From the NCBI RefSeq assembly GCF_003931915.1, contig NZ_RSAA01000020.1, positions 270,759 through 334,758 on the forward strand: a stretch of DNA of 64,000 nucleotides, read 5' to 3'. Within the stretch, counting starts at the first letter, position 1. Each line of letters begins with the position of its first letter. The position numbers and the translations under genes are program-made. Shown one piece after another: positions 1 to 10,373 of the stretch. The notes under the pieces were generated by a model. That model saw nothing but the letters and a program-made list of their open reading frames with translations, searched no databases and had not been told where the DNA came from. This DNA comes from Saccharopolyspora rhizosphaerae. Lineage in GTDB: Bacteria > Actinomycetota > Actinomycetes > Mycobacteriales > Pseudonocardiaceae.

Positions 1-2
1 AT

Positions 3-1421
<1,419 letters not shown>

Positions 1422-1432
1422 GAGCCGAGGAC

Positions 1433-1478
1433 GCGGCGGTGCCGCTGTTCCCGGGTGCGGGAACAGCGGCACCGCCGC
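1433..1478 (+). terminator. Strong intrinsic-type hairpin terminator
   Basis: A perfect 20-bp stem (1433-1452 with 1459-1478) encloses a six-base loop, starting 11 bases after the ligase stop codon. There is no long T tract, as is usual in high-GC actinobacteria. Confidence 0.85.
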
Positions 1479-1603
1479 TTCGTGATGAGCGCCCGGGACG
1501 TCTCGCGCACCAGGAGCCGCGCACGAGGTCCACGGAACCCCGGCGGGTTCTCCTTCCGCGGGACGCGTTCTCGCGGGCGGCTACTCCGTCGGCGTGTCAT
1601 CCG

Positions 1604-1658
1604 TTGTGCCTACCCGGGAGTAGTTCTACTGTACAGGAATGGACAGGACTGGACAGGT
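1604..1658 (+). promoter_or_regulatory. Promoter with three 10-bp direct repeats over the GntR start
   Basis: TTGTGC at 1604-1609 and TACTGT at 1627-1632 are separated by 17 bp and could be -35 and -10 boxes. Transcription would then begin near 1639, the first base of the ATG. GTACAGG, GGACAGG and GGACAGG occur at 1631, 1641 and 1651, one per helical turn, and CTGTACAG at 1629-1636 is a palindrome. This is a plausible autoregulatory site for the GntR protein; that role is inferred. Confidence 0.5.
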
Positions 1659-2355
1659 TCCCTTCGGGAAACGTGACCGGTTGATCGCCGAGCTCACCGA
1701 GCAGATCCGCTCGGGTCGGCTCGCGCGCGGCGAGCAGTTGCCGGGTGAGAACCAGATCGCGGAGAAGTACCAGGTCAGCCGCGGTACCGTGCGCAGCGCC
1801 CTCTCCGAGCTGCAGCGCCAGGAACTCATCGCCACCCGCAGCGGCGTCGGCTCCTTCGTCACCTTCGACGGCGTCACCCTGGACCAGACCGTCGGCTGGG
1901 CGACCGCCCTGGCCGATTCGGGCTTCGACATCAGCACCGAGCTGCTGTCCATCGAACGCACCACCGACGCGGAGCTCACCGCACGCTTCGAGCTCCCGGA
2001 GTTCATCGCGATCCGCCGGTTGCGGCGCGACCGCTCGGCTGGTCCTGTGTCGGTCGAGACCTCGCTGATCCCGTCCACCGGCGAACTCCGGGAGCTGCCC
2101 GAGAAGGGGCTGGTCGACGACTCGATCACCGCGACGCTGCTGGCGGCCGGGTTGCGGGCGAGCGCAGGTGATCAACGCATCGGCACCAAGGGTCTGTCCC
2201 GGCAGATGGCCGAGTTGCTCGAACGTCGCGAGGGCGAGCTGTTCCTGCAGGCGGTGCGCACCAGCGTCACCGCGCACGGCGAGCTCGTCGAGCAGGTGAC
2301 CAGCCTGCTGGACCCCGACCGGTTCCAGTTCCACCTGACCTTCGGCCGCTCATGA
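1639..2355 (+). CDS. GntR/HutC-family transcriptional regulator (UTRA domain)
   Basis: The 238-residue protein has an N-terminal winged helix (about residues 8-75, with LPGENQIAEKYQVSRGTVRS as the helix-turn-helix) and a UTRA ligand-binding domain (about 90-235). It overlaps the next gene by 4 bp (ATGA), so it is the first gene of the 1639-5702 operon and probably controls it in response to the imported glycoside or its phosphate. No Shine-Dalgarno sequence precedes the ATG, and the likely transcription start coincides with it, which suggests leaderless translation. In E. coli the comparable cluster carries YegW, also a GntR/UTRA protein. The ligand is unknown. Confidence 0.9.
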   Translation: MDRTGQVPFGKRDRLIAELTEQIRSGRLARGEQLPGENQIAEKYQVSRGTVRSALSELQRQELIATRSGVGSFVTFDGVTLDQTVGWATALADSGFDISTELLSIERTTDAELTARFELPEFIAIRRLRRDRSAGPVSVETSLIPSTGELRELPEKGLVDDSITATLLAAGLRASAGDQRIGTKGLSRQMAELLERREGELFLQAVRTSVTAHGELVEQVTSLLDPDRFQFHLTFGRS

Positions 2356-3350
2356 GCAGCCGCGAACGCGCGCTGGGCGCCTTCTACGGACTCGCGATCG
2401 GCGATGCCCTGGGCATGCCGACGCAATCGATGTCGCGCGAGGACATCGTCACCCACTACGGCTTCATCCGGTCGCTGCGCGACGCGGTCGCCGAACAACC
2501 GATCTCGCCGAACCTGTCCGCCGGCACCGTCACCGACGACACCGAACAAGCCTTGCTGGTGGCCGACCTGCTCATCAGCGGCAAGGGCACCATCGACCCC
2601 CGGGTCTTCGCCGCGGCCCTGCTGGACTGGGAAGCCGGCATGGTCGCCCGCGGCTTGGTCGACCTGCTCGGGCCGTCCACCAAGCGCGCGCTGCAGCTGC
2701 TGGAAGCCGGTGCCGATCCTGAGGAGACCGGCCGCGGCGGCACCACCAACGGCGCGGCCATGCGCATCACCCCGGTCGCCATCGCGACCGGTCCGGAGCT
2801 CACCGAGCTGGTCGAGTCCGTCGTGACGGCCAGCAAGCTCACGCACCACACCAACATCGGCATCGCGGGCGCCGCCGCGGTCGCTGCCGCCGTGTCGGCG
2901 GGCATCGACGGCGCCGACCTGTCCACCGCGCTGGACCAGGCCGAACACGCCGCGGCGCTGGGTGCGCGCAAGGGCTGGTGGTGCGCGGGTGGTGACATCG
3001 CCTGTCGCATCCGCTGGGCGCGGCGCTGGGTGCGCGGCATGGACCGCACCACGCTGTCCTACGCTGTGTCGAAGGTCATCGGAACGTCCGTCGCCGTGCA
3101 GGAGTCGGTGGTCGCCGCGTTCGCCCTCGCCGAGGCGCTGGGCGACACCCCCGTGGAAGCGCTGACCACGGCTGCCGGCCTCGGCGGCGACACCGACACG
3201 ATCGCCGCCGTCCTCGGCGCGATCCTCGGTGCGCAGCACGGTCTTCCCGGTTTCCCGGTGGACCTGCTCACCACGGTGCGCGAGGTCAACGGACTCGACC
3301 TGGAACCGGTGGTGGACGGTCTGCTCGACCTGAGGAAGTCCGGCAGCTGA
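2352..3350 (+). CDS. ADP-ribosylglycohydrolase-family N-glycoside hydrolase
   Basis: The 332-residue protein belongs to the ADP-ribosyl-[dinitrogen reductase] hydrolase (DraG/ARH) fold, which cleaves N- or O-ribosyl bonds using two metal ions. Visible signatures are GDALG at 17-21, TDDTEQ at 61-66 (metal ligands) and GGDTDT near 285-290 (second metal site). The start overlaps the GntR stop, and the next gene follows 10 bp later. Its neighbours, an NCS1 permease and a PfkB sugar kinase, match the E. coli yegTUV arrangement. A nucleoside-like or other N-riboside substrate, hydrolysed in the cytoplasm, is therefore more likely than ADP-ribosylated protein. That is inference from context. Confidence 0.88.
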   Translation: MSSRERALGAFYGLAIGDALGMPTQSMSREDIVTHYGFIRSLRDAVAEQPISPNLSAGTVTDDTEQALLVADLLISGKGTIDPRVFAAALLDWEAGMVARGLVDLLGPSTKRALQLLEAGADPEETGRGGTTNGAAMRITPVAIATGPELTELVESVVTASKLTHHTNIGIAGAAAVAAAVSAGIDGADLSTALDQAEHAAALGARKGWWCAGGDIACRIRWARRWVRGMDRTTLSYAVSKVIGTSVAVQESVVAAFALAEALGDTPVEALTTAAGLGGDTDTIAAVLGAILGAQHGLPGFPVDLLTTVREVNGLDLEPVVDGLLDLRKSGS

Positions 3351-3360
3351 AGGAGAGCGC

Positions 3361-4782
3361 ATGGTCCGAGAGGCCACCGAAACCGCGGAAGGCGCACTGG
3401 AAACGCGCGGCATCGAGCCGGTTCCGGAGGACGAGCGGACCGGTCACCCCATGCAGCTGTTCTGGGTGTGGTTCGCCGCCAACATCTCGATCCTGGGCCT
3501 CCCGCTCGGCGCCACGCTCGTCGCCGAAGGCTTGGCGTTCTGGCAGGCCGCGATCGTCGCGGTCATCGGTTCGGTGGGGTCCTTCGCGATCGTCGGCGTG
3601 GTCTCCATCGCCGGACGTCGTGGCGGCGCACCGGGTTTGACGCTCTCCCGCGCGGTGTTCGGCGTGCACGGCAACGCCGGCCCGACCGTGGTGTCGCTGA
3701 TCTCGCGGCTGGGCTGGGAGACCGTCAACACCACCACCGCCGCGTTCGCGCTGCTGTCGCTGTGCACGATCATCCTGGGCACCGCTGAGGACGCCAAGGC
3801 GGTGCCGGTGCTCGCGATCGCCTGCATCGCGGTCTTCGAGCTGCTGACGCTGGTGGTCTCCGGCCTCGGGCACACGGTGCTGGTGGCCGTGCAGCGTTGG
3901 GCCACGTGGGTTTTCGGCGCTCTCAACGTGGTGGTGGCGATCGGTCTGGTGGCCACGATCGACTGGCACGCGGTCGGTGCGGCCTCGCCGGCTCCGGTCG
4001 GCGTGGTGATCGCCGGTGTCGGCACGATCGCCGCCGGCACCGGCATCGGCTGGGCCAACGCCTCCGCCGACATGTCGCGTTACCAGTCCCCCGCCGTCAA
4101 GGCCGGCTCGCTGGTCGCCTCGTCGGCGGTCGGGGCGGGCATCCCGCTGGTGCTGCTGATCTCGCTGGGAAGCCTGCTGTCGGCGGGTGATCCGGCGCTG
4201 GCCGAGGCCGGCGACCCGGTGGCCGCGATCCGCGCGATGCTGCCCGCCTGGATGGCGGTGCCGTACCTGATCGCCGCGGTCGGTGGTCTGCTGCTGTCCA
4301 ACCACCTCTCGGTGTACTCAGCGGGCCTGACGACGCTGACCATGGGCATCGACATCAAGCGGGTGTACGCGGTCGCGGTGGACGTGGTCGTGACGTTCCT
4401 CGGCTCGATCTACTTCATGCTCGTCGCGGAGAGCTTCTACGACCCGTTCATCACCTTCATCAGCCTGCTGGCCATCCCGATCACCGCGTGGCTCGGGGTG
4501 TTCCTCACCGACATGCTGCACCGCCGGACCTACGACCCGGCCGGGTTGGTGGACATGCGCAGCACCAGTTCCTACTGGTACAAGGGCGGTGTCGAGCCGC
4601 GCGCGTTCTCCGCCTGGGCGCTGGCGATCGTGGTCGGTTACCTGTTCAGCAGCAACGACTTCTTCACCGGGTTGTTCGCCGAGACCTGGCTGGGCGAGAA
4701 CGGCCTGGGCTGGGTGCTCGCGTTCGCGGTCTCGGCCGGGCTCTACGCGCTGCTCGGCGGCGCTCGGAAGTCGTCGGCATGA
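3361..4782 (+). CDS. NCS1-family permease (cytosine/purine/allantoin type)
   Basis: The 473-residue membrane protein has about 12 hydrophobic segments. NCS1 transporters carry nucleobases, nucleosides, hydantoins, thiamine and related compounds with Na+ or H+. The family look is clear in the first helix region (FWVWFAANISILGLPLGATL) and in the G-rich third segment with GLTLSRAVFG. An AGGAG ribosome-binding site sits at 3351-3355. It lies between the hydrolase and the PfkB kinase, with a 4-bp overlap to the latter, so it most likely imports the operon's substrate. E. coli uses an unrelated MFS protein (YegT) in this position. Confidence 0.9.
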   Translation: MVREATETAEGALETRGIEPVPEDERTGHPMQLFWVWFAANISILGLPLGATLVAEGLAFWQAAIVAVIGSVGSFAIVGVVSIAGRRGGAPGLTLSRAVFGVHGNAGPTVVSLISRLGWETVNTTTAAFALLSLCTIILGTAEDAKAVPVLAIACIAVFELLTLVVSGLGHTVLVAVQRWATWVFGALNVVVAIGLVATIDWHAVGAASPAPVGVVIAGVGTIAAGTGIGWANASADMSRYQSPAVKAGSLVASSAVGAGIPLVLLISLGSLLSAGDPALAEAGDPVAAIRAMLPAWMAVPYLIAAVGGLLLSNHLSVYSAGLTTLTMGIDIKRVYAVAVDVVVTFLGSIYFMLVAESFYDPFITFISLLAIPITAWLGVFLTDMLHRRTYDPAGLVDMRSTSSYWYKGGVEPRAFSAWALAIVVGYLFSSNDFFTGLFAETWLGENGLGWVLAFAVSAGLYALLGGARKSSA

Positions 4783-5702
4783 GCGGTCGTCTCGTGCACA
4801 CCGGGCAGGTGGTGCTGGACCTGGTGATGCGGGTGCCGTCGCTGCCGCCACCCAGCGGGGACGTGCTCGCTGAGAGCACCGAGCTCCTGGTCGGTGGTGG
4901 CTTCAACGTGATGGCCGCCGCCGCGCGCTCGGGCGCCCGCGTCGTCCACGCGGGCGCGCACGGCACCGGGCGACTCGCCGACCAGGCGCGAGAAGCGTTG
5001 CGCGCCGAAGGGATCGAGGTCGTGCAACCCCAGCAGGCCGACTCCGACAACGGGGTCTGCGTGGTGATGGTCGAACCCGGTGGCGAGCGTACGTTCGTCA
5101 CCGGTGTCGGCGCCGAAGGGCGGTTGCTGCCGGAACACCTGGCCCGGGTCGGCACCGGTCCGGAGGACGTCGTCCACGTCAGCGGCTACAGCCTGCTGCA
5201 CGCCGCCAACCAGGAGGCGTTGCTGGCCTGGCTCCCCGGGGTGCGTTCGCGGGTGCTGTTCGACCCGTGCCCGCTGGTCGCCGACATCCCGGCCGAGGTG
5301 CTCGACGCGGTGCTGTCGCGCGTCGGCGTGCTCAGCTGCAACGCCGAGGAAGCACGCGCTCTGTCGGGCGCGGCCGACGCGGAGGCGGCGGCCCGGGTCT
5401 TCGCCGGTCGGCTTGGTCCGTCGGCGGCGGTCGTGGTGCGTGACGGATCCGCCGGGTGCGTTCTCGTGGTGGAGGGCGAAATCCGCCGCGTGCCGGGTTT
5501 CCCGGTGGAAGCGGTGGACACCAACGGAGCTGGGGACACCCACTGCGGTGTCCTCGCCGCAGCGTTGCTGGAGGGTGCCCCGCTGGTCGACGCTGCGACC
5601 CGCGCCAACGCAGCAGCGGCCCTGTCGGTGCTGCGCCGAGGGCCGGCGACCGCGCCGCTGCGCGCCGATCTCGACGCCTTCCTGGCCGACCGGTCCGCCT
5701 GA
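4779..5702 (+). CDS. PfkB-family carbohydrate/nucleoside kinase
   Basis: This 307-residue ribokinase-like enzyme should phosphorylate a sugar or nucleoside with ATP. The ATG at 4779 overlaps the permease stop (ATGA); the longer upstream frame runs inside the permease gene and is not used. The family's first signature is seen as VGGGFNVMAAA near residues 37-47. The second, DTNGAGDTHCG, is at 247-257, with the anion hole GAGD and catalytic Asp253. As the last gene of the operon it could phosphorylate the sugar released by the hydrolase, or the intact glycoside before cleavage. It parallels YegV of E. coli. The substrate is not identifiable from sequence alone. Confidence 0.9.
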   Translation: MSGRLVHTGQVVLDLVMRVPSLPPPSGDVLAESTELLVGGGFNVMAAAARSGARVVHAGAHGTGRLADQAREALRAEGIEVVQPQQADSDNGVCVVMVEPGGERTFVTGVGAEGRLLPEHLARVGTGPEDVVHVSGYSLLHAANQEALLAWLPGVRSRVLFDPCPLVADIPAEVLDAVLSRVGVLSCNAEEARALSGAADAEAAARVFAGRLGPSAAVVVRDGSAGCVLVVEGEIRRVPGFPVEAVDTNGAGDTHCGVLAAALLEGAPLVDAATRANAAAALSVLRRGPATAPLRADLDAFLADRSA

Positions 5703-5910
5703 ACGCCGCCCGCTGCGCGGGGAAGCTCCCTGTGGTGGAGCCGCAGCGTTCCAGGTGGGGACTCAGCCAGCTCGCACCGCCGCAGGTTCGTGACGAGTAC
5801 GCCGCGAGTGCCGACGTGCTTCAGGAGCGTTGCCCGGAGACCAGGTAGCCGCTCAAGTTCTGCGACCCGAACCGACCCCAGCGATCCCCGACAGCCCCTA
5901 TGGTGGAGCG

Positions 5911-6414
5911 GTGATCCGGTTGGCGAGAGCCGAGGACCTCCCGGTGCTGCGGGAGGTGGAGCGGGCCGCGGGCAGGTTGTTCGCCGAGCTCGGCATGACG
6001 TTGGTGGCCGAGGACGCCCCGCCACCGTTGGAGGTGCTGCGCGAGTTCCAGGAGGCCGGCCGGGCCTGGGTGGCCGTCGTCGACGACGTCCCGGTGGCCT
6101 ACCTCATCACCGACCTCGTCGACGGGTGCGCGCACGTCGAGCAGGTCACCGTGCACCCGGGCCACGCCCGGCAGCGCATCGGTCACCGGCTCATCGCCAC
6201 GCTCGAGAACTGGGCGCGACGGCGCGACCTGCCCGCGCTGACGTTGACGACGTTCACCGAAGTCCCCTGGAACGGGCCGTACTACCTGCGGTGCGGCTTC
6301 CGCTACCTCGCCGAGCACGAGCTCACCCCGGGGTTGCGGGACATCCGCGCGGCCGAACGGGTCGCAGGACTGGACGCGTGGCCGCGGGCGTGCATGCGAC
6401 GCGAGGTGCGGTGA
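5911..6414 (+). CDS. GNAT-family N-acetyltransferase
   Basis: The 167-residue protein has the GNAT fold: a VAVVDDVPVAYLITDLV strand pair, then VEQVTVHPGHARQRIGHRLI, whose R-x-x-G/A-type loop binds acetyl-CoA, and a C-terminal YLRCGFRYL. I chose the GTG at 5911 because GGTGGAG lies 3-9 bases before it and the conserved sequence begins at once; a TTG at 5830 would add an unconserved 27 residues. It stands alone between the kinase and the M14 peptidase. The acceptor substrate is unknown. Confidence 0.85.
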   Translation: MIRLARAEDLPVLREVERAAGRLFAELGMTLVAEDAPPPLEVLREFQEAGRAWVAVVDDVPVAYLITDLVDGCAHVEQVTVHPGHARQRIGHRLIATLENWARRRDLPALTLTTFTEVPWNGPYYLRCGFRYLAEHELTPGLRDIRAAERVAGLDAWPRACMRREVR

Positions 6415-6464
6415 AACGCGGAAGATCTTGTCCGGCCGGTTTCGGGGCTGCAGACTTCCTCGTC

Positions 6465-7466
6465 ATGATGAAGAGAACACGGTTCGCACTCCTGCCGGTG
6501 CTCATCGCCGTCGTGACAGCGTTGGGGCTGATCGCTCCCGCGAGCGCAGCGCGCGAGGTCGATCCGCGGCCGAGCACTGAAGAGCTCGCGCGGAAGCTGT
6601 TCGACCTGCAGCTCCGCAGCCGCGGCGAAGTCCGCGTGAAGCCGATCGGCGCCAGCAACCAGGGACGTCCGGTGTGGAGCGCTCGCGTCGGGCACGGCCC
6701 GACGCGCCTGCTCTACGTCACGCAGCAGCACGGCGACGAACCGCTGGGAACCCCTGCGGCCGTGGAATTCCTGCGCGAGGTCGGTGTCGGCAACGACCCG
6801 CACCAGCGCTGGCTGCGCGACCAGGTGACGGTCGACGTCGTCGTGCGCGCCAACCCCGACGGGCACGAGCACGACTGGCGCTACAACTACGACCCGGACG
6901 CCGAGCCGGAATTCGGTGAAGCGGGCAAGGGTTACGACATCAACCGCTACCACGACCCGGCGGTGGCGCCGGAGGACAACCCAGCGACCGAAGCGGGCCT
7001 GATCCAGCGGCACCACGCCGACTTCCAGCCCCAGGTCTCGGTCGACTACCACATGCAGGGCCGCTACGTCGGCGACGACGGACGGGAGATCACCGCGTCG
7101 CTGATGTGGCCGACGCACCCGGACGTGGCAGAGGGACCGCTGAACCTGGCCAAGCAGGTCTCCGTCGTCGCGCGGACGGCGATGGACGAGGGCGGCGCCA
7201 ACGTCTCCCAGTACCCGGGAGGCGACTACCAGGGCATCGCCCGCAACGCCTACGGCCTGCTCGGCGGCGGCAGCGTGCTCATCGAGCTCAGCGACATGGG
7301 CGCCGAGCACGAGCAGTTCCAGATCTCCTCGGCCCTGGCTTCCATGCACGCGATCGCCAACGCCGCGGCCGACGGCTCCGTGAACGACGTCGACCCGGCC
7401 GAGGCCGACGCGATCCCGCCGCGAGGCGAACCCATCACCGCGGTGAACGCCCGTACGGGCGACTGA
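6465..7466 (+). CDS. Secreted M14-family zinc carboxypeptidase
   Basis: The 333-residue exported metallopeptidase begins with a Sec signal peptide: basic MKRTR, a hydrophobic core, and cleavage after APASA near residue 28. Zinc ligands of the M14 fold are visible as His89 and Glu92 in the QHGDEP loop and His196 in SVDYHMQG. Arg129-Asn130 would bind the substrate carboxylate, and IELSDMG near residue 267 supplies the likely catalytic Glu. Released after export, it would trim C-terminal residues of peptides or peptidoglycan fragments. There are two possible ATG starts, 6465 and 6468. The gene is monocistronic. Confidence 0.88.
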   Translation: MMKRTRFALLPVLIAVVTALGLIAPASAAREVDPRPSTEELARKLFDLQLRSRGEVRVKPIGASNQGRPVWSARVGHGPTRLLYVTQQHGDEPLGTPAAVEFLREVGVGNDPHQRWLRDQVTVDVVVRANPDGHEHDWRYNYDPDAEPEFGEAGKGYDINRYHDPAVAPEDNPATEAGLIQRHHADFQPQVSVDYHMQGRYVGDDGREITASLMWPTHPDVAEGPLNLAKQVSVVARTAMDEGGANVSQYPGGDYQGIARNAYGLLGGGSVLIELSDMGAEHEQFQISSALASMHAIANAAADGSVNDVDPAEADAIPPRGEPITAVNARTGD

Positions 7467-7468
7467 GC

Positions 7469-7700
7469 GACATTTCGCGCGAGATGTCGTTCGTCCGGGC
7501 AACGACATTTCGCGCGAAGTCGTTCTCCGCCCCCGGCACAGTGCGAGGGGTGGAGGGACGCGGGCGTTTTCCGCCTCGAGGCGGTTCGCCGCGGCAGCCG
7601 CTGTTCCCGGTGTGGGGGCTCAGCCCGGACCGAAACGGGTTCTGAGGCTGCGTGCTGCGTCACCCCGGCGAGGGAGGGGCGACATTTCGCGCGGAATGTC
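7469..7700. repeat. Three palindromes with core TCGCGCG in the 7467-7823 gap
   Basis: The gap between the convergent M14 and esterase genes holds three near-palindromes at 7469-7488, 7501-7524 and 7681-7700. All share GACATTTCGCGCG, and the outer arms differ but remain complementary within each copy. Compensating arms indicate selection for, or origin from, a hairpin. Related copies lie at 11130, 11165, 26491 and 33429. They may also end transcription from both sides. No gene is visible here. Confidence 0.7.
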
Positions 7701-7823
7701 CGCCACCCCCGCTCTGGTGACGTTCGTGGCACGAGCACGCCGCGACAGCCGTTCGAGGAGCGGCGCACGGATGTCCTCCTCCCCTGCGGGGGTTGCCTCC
7801 CGCACCGCCACGCGCAGCGATCC

Positions 7824-8789
7824 CTAGCCTTCCAGGAGCCGGCGCAGCCAGGTGGTGCGGGCTTCGGCGGCGGACTTGCTGAGCTGCGCTTCGGGGAACA
7901 TCCGGAAGCCGTGGAACCCGCCCGGCCAGACGTGCAGCTCGCAGACCCCGCCGGCCTGCCAGATGCGGGTGGCGTAGTCGACGTTCTCGTCGCGGAAGGT
8001 CTCCGCCGAGCCGACGTCGATGAACGTCGGCGGCAAGCCGGAGAGGTCCTCCGCGCGGGCCGGAGCCGCGTAGGGCGAGACGTCCTCGCCACCGCGGGCG
8101 TCACCCAGCAGCGCCGTCCACCCGACCTCGTTGGCCTGCTGGTCCCAGATCCCCCGGCCACGCATCTGGCGCGCCGACGGGGTGTCGTTGCGGTCGTCGA
8201 GCATCGGGCACTGCAGCAGCTGGCCGATGAGCTTCGGACCGTCGAAGTCGCGGCACATCAGCGCGACCGCGGCGGCCAGACCACCTCCCGCGCTGCCCCC
8301 GGTGATCACGACGCGCGCCGGGTCGAGGCCGTGCTCCGCGCCGTGCTCGGCGACCCAGCGCAGCCCGGCGTAGCAGTCCTGGACGGGCGCGGGGTGCGGG
8401 TTCTCCGGAGCGAGCCGGTAGTCCACCGACACGATGGCGCATCCCAGGTCACGGCCCCATTCCGAGCCCATGACGTCGAGCGCCTGCCGGTGGTCGCCCA
8501 TGATCATCCCGCCGCCGTGGATCGAGTAGATCACCGGCAACGCCTCGGTGAGCTCGGCCGGGCGCACGATCACCAGCGGCACCTCGGGCGCGTCCTGCGG
8601 GCCGGGCACCGCGCGGTGCTCGACGGTGAAGCCCGCGGCCGCCAGCTGCTCATCGGTGGTGAACTGCCGCGACATCTCGCGCAGCCCCGGGATCTCCTCC
8701 CTCGTGAAGCCCATGCCCGTGCTGGGCATGGTCCGCAGGAAAGCCTCCAGCTCCGGGTCGAAGGGAACCGGTGGCAGAACCTCGCGCAT
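7824..8789 (-). CDS. Alpha/beta hydrolase, hormone-sensitive-lipase type esterase
   Basis: The 321-residue cytoplasmic carboxylesterase has the oxyanion-hole motif HGGG in SIHGGGMIMG, the nucleophile elbow GGSAGG and the C-terminal catalytic His in PGGFHGF; a catalytic Asp is expected in the preceding DENVDY region. I moved the start to the ATG ending at 8789 because GAGGAG precedes it by seven bases; the upstream GTG at 8846 has no such site. It lies 76 bp downstream of the MFS exporter on the same strand and may share its transcript. It is likely to hydrolyse short-chain acyl esters; the true substrate is unknown. Confidence 0.88.
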   Translation of the reverse strand: MREVLPPVPFDPELEAFLRTMPSTGMGFTREEIPGLREMSRQFTTDEQLAAAGFTVEHRAVPGPQDAPEVPLVIVRPAELTEALPVIYSIHGGGMIMGDHRQALDVMGSEWGRDLGCAIVSVDYRLAPENPHPAPVQDCYAGLRWVAEHGAEHGLDPARVVITGGSAGGGLAAAVALMCRDFDGPKLIGQLLQCPMLDDRNDTPSARQMRGRGIWDQQANEVGWTALLGDARGGEDVSPYAAPARAEDLSGLPPTFIDVGSAETFRDENVDYATRIWQAGGVCELHVWPGGFHGFRMFPEAQLSKSAAEARTTWLRRLLEG

Positions 8790-8865
8790 CGCACTCTCCT
8801 CGTTGCTCGCGGCGCGGTCGCCTGCACCGCACCGGGACCGATCCAACCACCGGTCGCAACCGATT

Positions 8866-10323
8866 TCAGCGCACCGCCCGCGGTGCGACCAGAACGGCCT
8901 CGGCCGGCTCGTCCCGGCCGGGCAGAAACGCGGCGACGCCCAGCGCGACCAGCGCGGCCGCGCAGCCGATGCCCATGATCACCTGGAAGCCGGTCTCGGA
9001 GGGCAGGGTGGCCGGGCCGAAGTCGATGGTCAGCTGGGCCAGGACGGCCCCGGTCACGGCACTGGACACCGACGTGCCGATCGAGCGCATCAGCGTGTTG
9101 AGGCTGTTGGCGGCGGCGGTCTCCGACACCGGCACAGCCGCCATGATCAACGCGGGCATCGCCCCGTAGGCCAGGCCGACACCGGCGCCGATGACGCTGG
9201 AGACGACGACCAGCTGCCACAGCTGCGACAGGAACACCACGCCGAGCCCGTACCCGGCCGCTACGACCACGGCCCCGATCATCAGCGTCACCTTCGGTCC
9301 CCGCGCGCGGGACGTGCGGGCCGACACCGGCGACATCGCCATCATCACCAGACCGGAGGGCGCCAGCACGAGTCCCACGGCGAGCATGGTCTGCCCCAGG
9401 CCGTAGCCGGTGGCCGTGGGCAGCTGCAGGACCTGCGGGAACACCAGCGTCTGGGCGAACATGGCGAACCCGAACACGACCGAGGCGATGTTGGTCAGCA
9501 GCACCTGGCGCCGGGTGACGGTGCGCAGGTCCACCAGCGGCTCGGCGACGCGCAGCTCCCACCGGCTCCACAGGCCGAAGACCACGACGGACGCCGCGGC
9601 GAGCCCGAGGGTGGTCGCGCTCCCCCAGCCCCACGTCGCGCCCTTGGACACCACCAGCAGCAGGCAGAGCAGCCCGGCGGAGAGCCCCAGAGCGCCGACC
9701 GGGTCGAAGCGACCGCCGGAGCGCACCGCAGATTCGGGCACGCACAGCACCACGAGCACGGCGGCGAGCGCGCCGAGCGCCGCCGAGGTCCAGAACAGCA
9801 CGTGCCAGTCGGTGCGTTCGGCCAGGAACGCGGCCGCCGGGAGCCCCAGCGCGCCGCCCACGCCGAGCGAGGCGCTCATCAGCGACGTCCCCGAACCGAG
9901 CCGCTCGGCGGGCAGCTCGTCGCGCATGATGCTGATGCCCAGCGCGATGACGCCGGAGGACAGGCCTTGCATGGCGCGGCCGACCACGATCAGCAGCAGC
10001 GAGGAGCTCAGCCCGCAGACCGCTGAGCCGAGGATGAGCGTGGCGAGGCTGATCAGCAGCATCCGCCGCTTGCCGTACATGTCTCCGAGGCGCCCGACGA
10101 CCGGGGTGGCCACGGCGCCCGCCAGCAGCGTCGCGGTCACCGCCCAAGCGGTGTCGGCGGCGGGGGCGTGCAGCAGACCGGGCAGCATGGGCACCAGCGG
10201 CACCACCGTGGTATGGGTCATGGAGACCGCGATGCCGGCGAAGGCCAGCACGAGCACCACCGAGGTGGACCCCTGTTCCCCGTGAGCCGCGGGTTCCTCC
10301 ACCCTGCCGGGAATCGCTCGCAT
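8866..10323 (-). CDS. MFS drug transporter, DHA2 (14-helix) type
   Basis: A membrane exporter of about 485 residues. Motif A is seen as GRLGDMYGKRRM between helices 2 and 3, and motif C-like GVGGALGLPAAAFLA follows helix 5. The length and 14 hydrophobic segments fit the EmrB/QacA branch, which exports drugs or dyes in exchange for protons. The ATG at 10323 is preceded by GAGGAGG about 12 bases away; a GTG at 10365 would add 14 unconserved residues. No dedicated regulator is adjacent, although a palindrome lies at 10374-10385. The substrate is unknown. Confidence 0.87.
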   Translation of the reverse strand: MRAIPGRVEEPAAHGEQGSTSVVLVLAFAGIAVSMTHTTVVPLVPMLPGLLHAPAADTAWAVTATLLAGAVATPVVGRLGDMYGKRRMLLISLATLILGSAVCGLSSSLLLIVVGRAMQGLSSGVIALGISIMRDELPAERLGSGTSLMSASLGVGGALGLPAAAFLAERTDWHVLFWTSAALGALAAVLVVLCVPESAVRSGGRFDPVGALGLSAGLLCLLLVVSKGATWGWGSATTLGLAAASVVVFGLWSRWELRVAEPLVDLRTVTRRQVLLTNIASVVFGFAMFAQTLVFPQVLQLPTATGYGLGQTMLAVGLVLAPSGLVMMAMSPVSARTSRARGPKVTLMIGAVVVAAGYGLGVVFLSQLWQLVVVSSVIGAGVGLAYGAMPALIMAAVPVSETAAANSLNTLMRSIGTSVSSAVTGAVLAQLTIDFGPATLPSETGFQVIMGIGCAAALVALGVAAFLPGRDEPAEAVLVAPRAVR

Positions 10324-10373
10324 GCTCGGGGAGCCCCTCCTCGTGTCCGCAGATGTCCCGGACACCCTATTTC

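Noticed and set aside
1597..2334. Minus-strand frame opposite the GntR gene
   Set aside because: No start signal or homology; the plus-strand GntR protein explains the coding bias.
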